Shown here one piece after another: positions 40,218 through 48,895 of a stretch of DNA of 54,275 bases. Where the stretch lies: NCBI GenBank assembly GCA_024228555.1, contig JAAETI010000996.1:1-54275 (forward strand), read 5' to 3'. Origin of the DNA: a bacterium (GTDB lineage Bacteria; Actinomycetota; Acidimicrobiia; Spongiisociales; UBA5794). A model generated the notes under the pieces. The model had not been told where the DNA came from and ran no database searches. It saw only the letters and a program-made list of their open reading frames with translations. Position 1 is the stretch's first letter; each line of letters begins with the position of its first letter. A program made the position numbers and the translations under genes.

Positions 40218-40883
40218 TCAGTCGTTGCGAGGAGCCAGATAGCGGCCCCAGTACTGCTTGGCGGTGTCGATACCGCCAACGCCAAACGCAATGGCGAAGG
40301 CCACACCCAGTGCCGCGGCGAAGATCTTGACGATGTCCTCAGCGAAGTGGATGTTGAGTAGATCCAACGCGGCTAGAACACCGGCTAGCAGAATCAATAC
40401 GCGTGTCACTGTCGCCAGCCAGGGCACCTCGCGCCGTGTGGCAAATGGCTGAACAAGATCGGCAACGAAGTTGGCAATAGCTGCGGCGATCACGACCAAT
40501 GCGGCGGCAACCACGATAAGCGGCAGCACTGCGATCAGACGTTCCAGCAGCTCTTCGATCGGCCGGATCTCCAGAACACGGAAGACCACCAGCCACAACA
40601 CCAACATCAGGAACGCATAAGCGACCATTGTCAGCACAGCGGCCGCATTGGTGTCTGTCGGCTCCAGCGCCGACGTAATGCCGGCTTTGTCAAACACCGA
40701 TTGGACCGGCGAGGTTTCGAGCAGTTTCTTGACCCAGCCAATCACCGTCTTGAGAATCCAGCGACCAACAACAAGCACCAGTAGTGCTACCAGGATCCTC
40801 GGGATCCACTCACCAAGGGTGGTTCCAACCGATGCAAACGCCGACTGTAGGCCGTCAACGAGATTGTCCCATGCTTCTGACAT
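40218..40883 (-). CDS. MscS-like conserved TM helix protein
   Basis: A 221-residue protein with four to five TM segments in two pairs, the second ending ALGVAFAIAFGVGGIDTAKQYWGR. This is the pattern of the conserved-TM-helix (PF05552) family, related to mechanosensitive channels but without the large cytosolic vestibule. Some members help form small mechanosensitive or osmotic channels. The start at 40883 has GGAAGG 4 nt upstream; a frame from 40994 is longer but lacks one. Gene order with NfeD suggests a shared membrane-stress theme, but this is inference. Confidence 0.78.
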   Translation of the reverse strand: MSEAWDNLVDGLQSAFASVGTTLGEWIPRILVALLVLVVGRWILKTVIGWVKKLLETSPVQSVFDKAGITSALEPTDTNAAAVLTMVAYAFLMLVLWLVVFRVLEIRPIEELLERLIAVLPLIVVAAALVVIAAAIANFVADLVQPFATRREVPWLATVTRVLILLAGVLAALDLLNIHFAEDIVKIFAAALGVAFAIAFGVGGIDTAKQYWGRYLAPRND

Positions 40884-41007
40884 AAGGCCTTCCTTCCATC
40901 CTTCTCCGTACTCTTGGAACCCTACCTCGGCTGACGCTGGATTTTCAGAAGCAAGGGGTGGTCCGATGTCGAAGTGCGTCCCGGTTGATTGCATTGTCGC
41001 CGCTGCC

Positions 41008-41034
41008 TAGCCTGCCTCGATGTCCGTCAGGTGA
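41008..41034 (+). promoter_or_regulatory. Promoter -10 and four-codon leader reading frame upstream of the MFS gene
   Basis: TTGATT (40985-40990), 17 nt, TAGCCT (41008-41013), then 6 nt and an ATG (41020) that begins ATG-TCC-GTC-AGG-TGA. The mini-frame's stop overlaps the GAGGA ribosome-binding site of the MFS gene. Confidence 0.5.
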
Positions 41035-41045
41035 GGATCTGCTTC

Positions 41046-42710
41046 GTGAATCAATCAACCCGCCCATCTCCGGCACGGCAACAGGGCGCAGTCCTCGCTG
41101 TGCTTGCCGCCGCGATGTTTGTCTATGTCATCGACACGACTCTGATGAACGTCTCGATCTCGGCACTGGTCGAGGATCTCGACACGACGGTTGGATCAGT
41201 TCAGACCGCGATCACGCTGTACACGTTGACGATGGCGTCATTCATGCTCACCGGTGGAAAGCTCGGCGACATCTGGGGCTCAAGAAGGGCATTCCAAATC
41301 GGGCTAGTCATCTACGGGATCGGCACCACGATCACTGCGCTCGCACCGACCATCGGGTTTGTGATGTTCGGATGGTCGATCCTCGAAGGGCTGGGCTCAG
41401 CGCTGATAGTGCCTGCCATCAACACCCTCGTTCGAGGAAACTTCGAAGGCTCAAAACGGGCGTCGGCATACGGGACCCTATTCGGTGTCGCCGCCGCCGG
41501 CGCAGCGTTCGGCCCGCTCATCGGCGGCTGGGTCACGACCGCGCTGAGTTGGCGGGTCGCATTTGCTGTCGAGGCACTCATCGTCCTCGCAGTGTTGCTT
41601 GCGGCGAGATTCCTGCAAGACGCACCGGCCATCGTCCCAAAACCAAAGCTCGATCTGGTCGGGGCCGGGCTATCGGTGGCAGGGCTCGGGGTGTTCGTTT
41701 TCGGCATCTTGCAGACCTCGACTCGGGGTTGGAACGACCCTCTCGTGATTTCGATGATTGCCGCCGGCATCGTGTTGATCGGTGCATTCGGGTTGTGGGT
41801 CAGAAACCGCGAGGCCGCCGACCAGCCGGCATTACTTCATCCCTCGATCTTCCGGCATCGCAGCGCATCAGCCGGACTACCGATCCTGGCTACCCAAACC
41901 TTCGCTCAAGCCGGTCTTCTGTTCTTGATCCCGCTGTTCACCCAGTCGGTCCTGGGATTTGATGCGCTCGAGACAGGGCTGACCCTTCTCCCGCTGTCAA
42001 TCGGGGTACTGGCCACGTCCACGCTGACGCCGTCACTCGGTCAGAAAATCTATCCCAAGTACATCATTCAGGCAGGACTGGTATTGCTCTTCATCGGTGG
42101 TTTCATTCTGGCGACGTCGTTGGAGGGCGCAGCTGAAGGAAGCGACATGGCGCTCGGTCTGCTGGTGGGTGGTGCCGCCATCGGCTTGATCGCAGGCCAG
42201 TTACCAAACCTCATCCTCAGTGGGGTGGATGCAGATGAGGCCAGCGAAGCATCGGGACTGCAGGGAACATCCCAGAACCTCGGGATGGCGCTCGGCACTG
42301 CTGTCATCGGCACGGTGATACTCACCGTGGGCCTGTCGTCGATCAGTGATCGGGTGGGCGAGAGCGACGCGATTCCGGATCCGTTGCGGGTTGAGATCGA
42401 GACTGCGCTAGCCGGCGGACTCGATGCCGCCGATGTCGACAGAGTCGACCAGGCAATTGCTGCAACACCCGCTGATGTGCAGGCCGAGATCCAGACGATC
42501 TACCGCGATGCCACGCTGGACGGATTCCAGGGCGCCATCTTGGCGGGGGGCATGGTGGCGCTGTTTGGTGCAGTGCTCGCCTTTTGGTTGCCGAAGAAGA
42601 AACTCGAAAGCGAAAGCGTTGAGGAAACGTTGCAACAAACGGTCCGCAACCCCACGATCCCTGCGTTGCAGCTGGAGATGGATGATCTGGCAGAATCGAA
42701 GCGAGCATGA
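41046..42710 (+). CDS. MFS exporter, DHA2 (14-TM) family
   Basis: A 554-residue transporter with about 14 hydrophobic helices. The opening AAMFVYVIDTTLMNVSISAL carries the DHA2 motif D1-like Asp-Thr-x-x-x-N; GGKLGDIWGSRRAFQIGL is the loop 2-3 motif A; and AAAGAAFGPLIGGWVTTALSWR is motif C, found in drug/H+ antiporters. The extra loop near the C-terminus (LPDPLR...IQTIYRDAT region) is external. It probably expels drugs or other small molecules using protons. The start is GTG 41046, with GAGGA 7 nt upstream. A four-codon leader frame precedes it. Confidence 0.87.
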   Translation: MNQSTRPSPARQQGAVLAVLAAAMFVYVIDTTLMNVSISALVEDLDTTVGSVQTAITLYTLTMASFMLTGGKLGDIWGSRRAFQIGLVIYGIGTTITALAPTIGFVMFGWSILEGLGSALIVPAINTLVRGNFEGSKRASAYGTLFGVAAAGAAFGPLIGGWVTTALSWRVAFAVEALIVLAVLLAARFLQDAPAIVPKPKLDLVGAGLSVAGLGVFVFGILQTSTRGWNDPLVISMIAAGIVLIGAFGLWVRNREAADQPALLHPSIFRHRSASAGLPILATQTFAQAGLLFLIPLFTQSVLGFDALETGLTLLPLSIGVLATSTLTPSLGQKIYPKYIIQAGLVLLFIGGFILATSLEGAAEGSDMALGLLVGGAAIGLIAGQLPNLILSGVDADEASEASGLQGTSQNLGMALGTAVIGTVILTVGLSSISDRVGESDAIPDPLRVEIETALAGGLDAADVDRVDQAIAATPADVQAEIQTIYRDATLDGFQGAILAGGMVALFGAVLAFWLPKKKLESESVEETLQQTVRNPTIPALQLEMDDLAESKRA

Positions 42711-42729
42711 CGCGGGCTGGTGCCCGGGT

Positions 42730-42735
42730 TAGGTT
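42730..42735 (+). promoter_or_regulatory. -10 box of leaderless promoter (potassium channel)
   Basis: TAGGTT, 6 nt before the ATG at 42742. No ribosome-binding site is visible. Confidence 0.45.
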
Positions 42736-42741
42736 GGCGTC

Positions 42742-43095
42742 ATGATTGTGTTGCTGGCAATGCTCAGAAGCTTTGCGATCACGCTCAGGAAGGGCCTTGC
42801 CGATCCCAAGTTCCGGGCGATGGCGTACCTGGTGGCCTTGTTGCTGCTGATCGGGACAGTCTTCTATACGACCTACGAGGATTGGACAGTGCTCGACTCC
42901 CTGTACTTCTCAGTCATCACGCTGACGACTGTCGGCTTTGGCGACCTGGCGCCCACAACAGCGCTAACGAGGAGCTTCACAATTCTCTACATCCTGATGG
43001 GTCTCGGCATCCTTTTCTCGTTCTTGTCATTGGTCGCCGGACACGCAGCGGAAGCCCGCATGGAACGGCAAGAGCATAAGAAGGATAAGAGCTAA
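42742..43095 (+). CDS. Two-TM potassium channel protein
   Basis: A 117-residue KcsA-like channel. TM1 spans about 27-45, the pore loop 50-68 ends in the selectivity filter TVGFGD (63-68), and TM2 is about 75-97; the C-terminus is a short Arg/Lys/Glu-rich tail. No RCK/TrkA domain follows, so gating would be by voltage, pH or another protein. It would conduct K+ as a tetramer. The leaderless -10 box supports the start. Confidence 0.88.
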   Translation: MIVLLAMLRSFAITLRKGLADPKFRAMAYLVALLLLIGTVFYTTYEDWTVLDSLYFSVITLTTVGFGDLAPTTALTRSFTILYILMGLGILFSFLSLVAGHAAEARMERQEHKKDKS

Positions 43096-43198
43096 CCCGG
43101 AACGGGCGCCCAACATGCCGCGGCTCTGCGCTTATCGCGGCCATACGTAGGGCCGACCGAAACTGATCGACCCCATGCGGTCGCAGGTTCGGGTCTTG

Positions 43199-43405
43199 CT
43201 AGCTCTCGAACTTGAAGGAGACCGAGAGCCTCACTCGATACGCCTCGATCCGTCCGTCATCACCGATGGTGACGTCGAATTCCTTTACCTCTCCGATGCG
43301 CATATCGCGCAGCGAGCCCGATGCCTTCTCCACTGCAGCCGAGGCAGCGTCCTCCCACGAATCCGGGCTGGTGCCCACGATTTCGATGACCTTGTACACG
43401 GACAC
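43199..43405 (-). CDS. Dodecin
   Basis: A 68-residue flavin-binding protein of the dodecin family. VYKVIEIVGTSPDSWEDAASAAVEKAS and GEVKEFDVTI, IEAYRVRLSVSFKF match the family; 12 copies form a shell that stores FMN/riboflavin or lumichrome and CoA. The central Trp (W17) that stacks on flavin is present. GGAG lies 5 nt before the GTG start. Confidence 0.93.
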   Translation of the reverse strand: MSVYKVIEIVGTSPDSWEDAASAAVEKASGSLRDMRIGEVKEFDVTIGDDGRIEAYRVRLSVSFKFES

Positions 43406-43662
43406 GTTGTCTCCTCACGTTTGCCAGCACTACCAGCCACTCTACGGTTTCGCAGGGCCTCCTACTAGTGGGCTCGGAGCAGAGTGTTCAACCCAACCCA
43501 TCATCTTTCTCGGTCAGGCTCATCTCGCTAAGGAGTCGGTCGATGTCTGGGCCGATCATCGGTGCTCTGGACTTTCGGTTGCGGGGAGGTGCTTACGACC
43601 GGCCACCGAGACGTCTCGGAGGAGGGGCCAGACAAGACCGGCGACCGGTCGCAAGCAATTGG

Positions 43663-46600
43663 TCATGGCACGTACTCGAAGGACCCAACGTCACATGCCG
43701 CATCGCGAACGATGCCACGTTGGTCTACGACCGGACATGCGCCGTTGTCGGCTGAATCGATGGCCGGGCTGCCGGAGGCAAGCGCATGAGTGAACGTCGG
43801 CCCACCGTTGTCCGCAAGCGGACCGAGCAGCGCATCGGTTGACGATTGGTCGGTTGTCCCGTTCGGGTTACACGAGCCGTCGCTGATGACGTTGGAGCCG
43901 CCCGACGTAATCGTGGCTGCGCCGCCGCCCTCGATCGCACACGCAAACGCCCCTCCGAAGCCCTCCATCACGCTGTTGGTCAGTGTCATGTTGGCAGGGG
44001 CACCGAAGGTGGCCACGAGGATCCCCGAGGCTGTTCCCGCAGGTGCGATGTTGCCAGAGAACGTGGAGTTGGTAACCGTCAGCTGGCCGTCGGTGTGGAA
44101 TATCCCACCGCCGTGCCATGCCGTCGATGTGTTCCCACTGAACGTGCTGTTGACGATGGTCGAGTCGCCGAGCGAACGGAGACCTCCGGCGACATCGGCA
44201 CCGACGTTTCCGCTCACTGTGCTTCGGGTGATGTTGATCGTGCTGTTGAAGAACCCGTAGACACCACCGCCGGGCTGGCTAACGGTTGCGTTGCCGACCA
44301 CCGAGCTGTCGGTGAGGTTCAGCGTTGCCCCGTCTCCGTTGTAGATGCCACCGCCGCCGAGATCAAAGTTTGGACCGGTGGCGCTTGTCTCGGTGTTGTC
44401 CCGCACGACCACTCGATCAAGGTTGAGCGTGCCGAAGTTGAGGACACCGCCGCCCTGGGGGGCGCCTGCGCCGTCGGCGATAACCAGGTCGTTCATACCG
44501 ACAACCGCACCACCGTCGACCTGGAACACCCTCGAGGCGTTACCACCGCTGACCACGACGCCCGGCGCCGCCGAAGCGTCGACTGTGACAGACCTGCCGA
44601 TGGTGAGTTGCCCTGACGTCAACGTCAGCGTGCCGCCCGCCAAGCCAGGATCGAAGGTGATCGCGCCATCGTCGGCGATCAACGAGAGTGCCTCACGCAG
44701 CGAACCGGGCCCGCTGTCATCGAGGTTGGTCACCACCAGATCAGTGGGTGGCGGGAATGGCGTGCGACGTACCAGATCGATCTGGTACGTGCCGGCCGCC
44801 GGGTACGGCAGCTCAAAGCCGTAACCCCAAACCTCATCGAGGCCGAGACCGTCGTCGGGTGCACCAGCCGGCTGCTCGTCGCTGCGGACGAAGTCAGCAA
44901 TCGGGATCGACACCTGCTGCCAGCCGGCAACACTGTCGGTGAACGTGGTCTCGAACCGTTCCGCTGTATCCGGACCTTCGTAGACTCGCACGTAGTCCAC
45001 CAGGTACTCCTGTGGGTACACGTTGGCTGGATCGGGCGTGCCTCCGAAGTTGCCGCCAATCGCAAAATTGAGCAACAGGAAGAACGGTTTCTCGAACACC
45101 CACGGACCGGGAACGTCAGCCGGTGCCACCTGGTGGTACTGGATACCATCGACGTACCAGGTGATCAGGTTCGGCTCCCACTCGACGGTGTAGGTGTGGT
45201 AGTCGTTGTAGACAGGTTCACCGAAGTCGTAGATGCCACCGATGCTGCCGCCACCGTTGTAGCCGGGACCGTGGACAGTACCGAAGATCTCGTTCGGGAG
45301 CCGACTTACGTACTCCATGAAGTCGATTTCGCCTGCGCCAGGCCACGGGTTGTAGGTGATGTCGGTGCCGAGGCTCCAGAAAGCCGGCCATAGGCCGTCC
45401 CCTCCCGAAGGAACTTGCAGCCGTGACTCGATGCGGCCGTAGGCGAACTCTGCCTTGTGCTGGGTGAGGAGACGGGCCGACTCGTAGGCACACGGCCCGT
45501 AGTAGCACTCACGCCCGGGATCGGCTTCGTCGAGGGTGATCACGAGGTTGCCGTCACCGTCGGTCGACGAGTTGTCTGGATCGTCGGTGTAGTACTGCAA
45601 TTCCTCGTTGCCCCACCCGTTCTTACCATCGGGGGTTACGTCGCCGATCTCGTAGTTCCAATTGGCCGGATTCGGCGGAGCGCCCGCCGGACCGTCGAAC
45701 TCATCGCTCCACGCCAGGGTCCAGCCCGACGGGCCAGGGTCGGGGGCGCGGTTGTCCTTCAGGTTGATCGTGATTTGCTCGCCACTCCCGGTTCCGTTGA
45801 ACCAGAAATCGAGAGTTTCGGTCCCAGTCCAATCCTGGCCGAGGGCGAAGTCGTGACCGATCGAACCAAGCCCGACATCGTCCAGACGCTTGATGGCCTT
45901 GGTTGCTGCTTGCCATGCCTTTCGGTAGTGCGTCACCGCATGGGCGAAATTGTGACGCAGAACGTGATGCCGTGCCCGCGCAAGCTCCGTCTCTGCCCTG
46001 GCGATCTGGCCTGCATCGCCGCCGTTTTGGATGGCGACAGCTAGCGCCAGCGTCGCTAGCTCGGCATCAACATCGAGGAGCGCATCGATGGCGTCGTGAG
46101 CGGCAGCGTGCTCCGGCCCGTCCGGAACCTTCACGAGTGCCGCGACAGCTTGGCGCTCTCTGTCGAAGACCCTATCGCCGACCTTTGCATCGAGGAAGAA
46201 CCCGTTGACCCAGAAGTCCGGGTTCAGGCTGCGCTCAATGCGATCGATCGCCTTCTCTATCCATTTTGTGGCTCTTGACGTGCTTGCCGGCAGCAGTGCC
46301 TCGAGGTCGGCGATCACGTCCTGCTTGATCGTGGAGTAGCCGGGTCCGCTGCTTGGGGTTGACGCGGTGAGGACGTTCTCGACAACATCCTGACCGGGCC
46401 GCTCGTTGGCGGATCCGATCTCGACACGTCGGGCCTCGAAGTCGACCAAGCCGCTACCGCCCCACTGGAAGGCGCCCTGCTCGAAGTCGTCGAGCAACTC
46501 CGGGTCGAACGGGTCATCATCCTGGATCAGGACCGAGCCCTGGAACAAAGCACCCCGCTCAACATCCACCGGATTGGAGAGCCGGATTACGACCCGTTTG

Positions 46601-48750
46601 TCCCCCGTGAACTTGGTGTTGTGGAATGTCTCGACCGGGAAACTCAGCTCGTTGGCGCCACCGTTGACGAACGTCAACGTGCCGCTGGTTGGGGTGTAGT
46701 CCTCGCCGGGCACAGCGTTACCGATCTCGGTCGTGTAGTCGATGCTGACCTGAGCTGGATCGTCGGGACCCATCGGTCGGGTGAGCTTGACCGCAACGTC
46801 GCCGGTCGTGCCCTCCGGAATGAAGTTGTTGTTGAGCGCAAATTGAGCAGCCAGCGCCGGCGGCTCAGCTACGCCATAGACGGCGACCTCATCGAAGTAG
46901 AACGTCTGTGGCCCGCCGGTGCCCAGAGCCCCGAACGCATAGCCATGCATCTCGAACAGGCCTAGCCCGTCGTTTGGTGCGCCATTGCCGATCTCCTTGC
47001 GGGTGAACGAACTGAACGGAAGCTCGTATAGCTTCCAGCCGTCGAAGTCATCGGTGAACGCCACAGTCCAGCGCTCGGCATCGTCGGACGTCGAACCAGC
47101 GGTTCGGTTGTCGAGAATGTCGATGAACATCCCAGCACCCGAATTGTTGCCGTCAAACCAGAACGAGATGCCTTCGCTCGTCGACCAGTCCTGGGGCACC
47201 CACGTGTCGACTGCGGCATTCTCGAACGCATGGATGTAGCCGGCAAATGATGTCGAGTCGATGTTCATCGTCAACACATTGTTGGGCGTGCCGACCGCAG
47301 GAAGCGTCGGTGCGGGCGGTGTCCCCTCTGTGAGGATGCCGATGCTGCTCCCGGCACCTTGGAACGTGTAGAACCCAAGTGGGGATCCATCGCCATCGGC
47401 ACCGCTGGGCAGGCCACTCTCAAAGTCGTCAATGATCGTGCCGAAGTCGGGGACGATCGGCTCGATGCTGAAGGCCCAGTAGTCGGTGCGGAGGTTCACA
47501 TCGCTGCCGTTGCCGATCACAACCATCAGCGCGTTGATCAGTTCGCCGTTGCCACCACGGGCGGGCGGAGTCGGGTCGAGCACACCATTGCCGCCGGTGA
47601 AGAACGAGTTGTCGTCGAAGAAGTCATCGAGCGGTATCGAAACCAGCTGCCACCCACCACCGGCGACCGCACACGGTCCAGTCGCCGAAACGACACAGTT
47701 GTACTGGAATTCGTCGTCATCGGGTGCGTTCGCTGCACCGTCGGAGTTGTCGTCCTCCTGAAGATTGATTTCCAGCGTGTAGTCCTGCCCGGCGTCCGGG
47801 TTGATCCAGAAATTGAAGTATTCGGTGCCAGAGGCGTCGGTCAGGCTTGTCCGTCCGAATCCGCCATAGAAACCGGCAGCTCCACCCGAGCCCCAACCGG
47901 TCTCCAGCGAGAATGCACCACCGAGCGCCGGGGGCAGATCGGAGTTGTTGGCGGTTATCCCGCCGCCACCGACAGAGCCGTCGAACGAGAACCAGCCATT
48001 AGCGAGCGGATCGCCGTGCTCCATGTCGTCGTAGACCACGACGTCGAATGCGGCCGGGGCACCAGAGGTGAAGCTGATGTGGTCGAAGTCGATCTCGATG
48101 TTTGTGGCGGCGCCTCCTTCAACGCCACCGAACACGATGACGAACTCGTCGACGTTGCCATCGAACACTCCGTTACCGCCGGTTCCACGATCGAAGAAGC
48201 TGCTCAGCGGCGCACTCAGCAATGTCCAGTCGTCGTCGAAGTCGCTTGCGCTGAATGTGGTGTCGAGTCCGATTGAATCCTCGGCACCATTGGTCCAGCC
48301 GTCACCATTGGTGTCCTCACGCAGAGTGAGTTCGAGGTTGTACTGGTCGACGGTGGTGTCGCTTTGCTGGTAGACCCACATATTGAGCCATGGGTCGGCA
48401 GGGAGGACGACCTGAGCAGCGTTGTCGAGATTCTTGAAAGCACCGCCGTAGAAGCCGCTCGCTGTGCCGTTGCCTCCCCAACCGGTGCTGAAGTAGTACA
48501 AACCCTCGGCGGGCCGGTCGTCGGCGGTACCACCGCCACCACCCGCAGCGTTGCCACCAAAGAAGCCCCAATCCGAAGCGTCATTGTCTTCGAAATCGTC
48601 GAATACGTCGCCGGGAGCAGTTGGAACCGCGGTCGCCACCGTCGGAATAGCCAGCAGCAGTGCTGCGATCATCGACATCACAATCAGCAGATTGACGTTC
48701 TTTGCCCTTGCTTTGGACGTTGCGCGCGTCGTCGGTGCGTACTGAGTCAT
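43663..48750 (-). CDS. Very large secreted GH16 beta-glucanase with CBM11-like, Calx-beta and beta-helix domains
   Basis: A 1695-residue exported protein. The N-terminal signal ends near A41. Three CBM-like beta-sandwich modules follow (about 48-230, 235-435, 440-630), then a Calx-beta repeat (633-743), then a fourth CBM11-like module broken by an all-helical insert (808-955) and by the GH16 domain (1010-1255). GH16 has GEIDFMEYVS with nucleophile E1141, D1143 and acid/base E1146, so it is probably active on beta-1,3 or mixed beta-glucans. After the module resumes (1260-1330), residues 1335-1695 form a parallel beta-helix of choice-of-anchor type with repeated Asn/Gly ladders. GGGAG precedes the ATG by 5 nt. 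The 1158-residue protein encoded next may process the products. Confidence 0.88.
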   Translation of the reverse strand: MTQYAPTTRATSKARAKNVNLLIVMSMIAALLLAIPTVATAVPTAPGDVFDDFEDNDASDWGFFGGNAAGGGGGTADDRPAEGLYYFSTGWGGNGTASGFYGGAFKNLDNAAQVVLPADPWLNMWVYQQSDTTVDQYNLELTLREDTNGDGWTNGAEDSIGLDTTFSASDFDDDWTLLSAPLSSFFDRGTGGNGVFDGNVDEFVIVFGGVEGGAATNIEIDFDHISFTSGAPAAFDVVVYDDMEHGDPLANGWFSFDGSVGGGGITANNSDLPPALGGAFSLETGWGSGGAAGFYGGFGRTSLTDASGTEYFNFWINPDAGQDYTLEINLQEDDNSDGAANAPDDDEFQYNCVVSATGPCAVAGGGWQLVSIPLDDFFDDNSFFTGGNGVLDPTPPARGGNGELINALMVVIGNGSDVNLRTDYWAFSIEPIVPDFGTIIDDFESGLPSGADGDGSPLGFYTFQGAGSSIGILTEGTPPAPTLPAVGTPNNVLTMNIDSTSFAGYIHAFENAAVDTWVPQDWSTSEGISFWFDGNNSGAGMFIDILDNRTAGSTSDDAERWTVAFTDDFDGWKLYELPFSSFTRKEIGNGAPNDGLGLFEMHGYAFGALGTGGPQTFYFDEVAVYGVAEPPALAAQFALNNNFIPEGTTGDVAVKLTRPMGPDDPAQVSIDYTTEIGNAVPGEDYTPTSGTLTFVNGGANELSFPVETFHNTKFTGDKRVVIRLSNPVDVERGALFQGSVLIQDDDPFDPELLDDFEQGAFQWGGSGLVDFEARRVEIGSANERPGQDVVENVLTASTPSSGPGYSTIKQDVIADLEALLPASTSRATKWIEKAIDRIERSLNPDFWVNGFFLDAKVGDRVFDRERQAVAALVKVPDGPEHAAAHDAIDALLDVDAELATLALAVAIQNGGDAGQIARAETELARARHHVLRHNFAHAVTHYRKAWQAATKAIKRLDDVGLGSIGHDFALGQDWTGTETLDFWFNGTGSGEQITINLKDNRAPDPGPSGWTLAWSDEFDGPAGAPPNPANWNYEIGDVTPDGKNGWGNEELQYYTDDPDNSSTDGDGNLVITLDEADPGRECYYGPCAYESARLLTQHKAEFAYGRIESRLQVPSGGDGLWPAFWSLGTDITYNPWPGAGEIDFMEYVSRLPNEIFGTVHGPGYNGGGSIGGIYDFGEPVYNDYHTYTVEWEPNLITWYVDGIQYHQVAPADVPGPWVFEKPFFLLLNFAIGGNFGGTPDPANVYPQEYLVDYVRVYEGPDTAERFETTFTDSVAGWQQVSIPIADFVRSDEQPAGAPDDGLGLDEVWGYGFELPYPAAGTYQIDLVRRTPFPPPTDLVVTNLDDSGPGSLREALSLIADDGAITFDPGLAGGTLTLTSGQLTIGRSVTVDASAAPGVVVSGGNASRVFQVDGGAVVGMNDLVIADGAGAPQGGGVLNFGTLNLDRVVVRDNTETSATGPNFDLGGGGIYNGDGATLNLTDSSVVGNATVSQPGGGVYGFFNSTINITRSTVSGNVGADVAGGLRSLGDSTIVNSTFSGNTSTAWHGGGIFHTDGQLTVTNSTFSGNIAPAGTASGILVATFGAPANMTLTNSVMEGFGGAFACAIEGGGAATITSGGSNVISDGSCNPNGTTDQSSTDALLGPLADNGGPTFTHALASGSPAIDSADNGACPVVDQRGIVRDAACDVGSFEYVP

Positions 48751-48895
48751 GTGGGCTCCCTAATCCCCGGCTACCGGCACCCGGCAGCATCACGGCGTCT
48801 GGCCGCCCACCCTATCGGAGCCTCGCGGCCTATGGCCGAATACCGACCACAATTCTGAATCCGCCCACCTCCCACGACTCAAGTCAGAGGGCTTG

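Noticed and set aside
43175-43199. tRNA T-arm-like sequence (GCAGG-TTCGGGT-CTTGC) after the dodecin stop
   Set aside because: The T loop lacks the conserved A58, and no acceptor, D or anticodon arm could be placed around it, so it is not a tRNA gene. A remnant cannot be proved.
43606-43619. 14-bp palindrome CCGAGACGTCTCGG downstream of the GH16 gene
   Set aside because: Without a loop it does not form a useful RNA terminator, and no nearby promoter makes it an obvious operator. Left unassigned.
47359-48276. 305-residue plus-strand frame opposite the GH16 gene
   Set aside because: It mirrors the codon pattern of the long minus-strand gene, has no ribosome-binding site and no recognisable domain.
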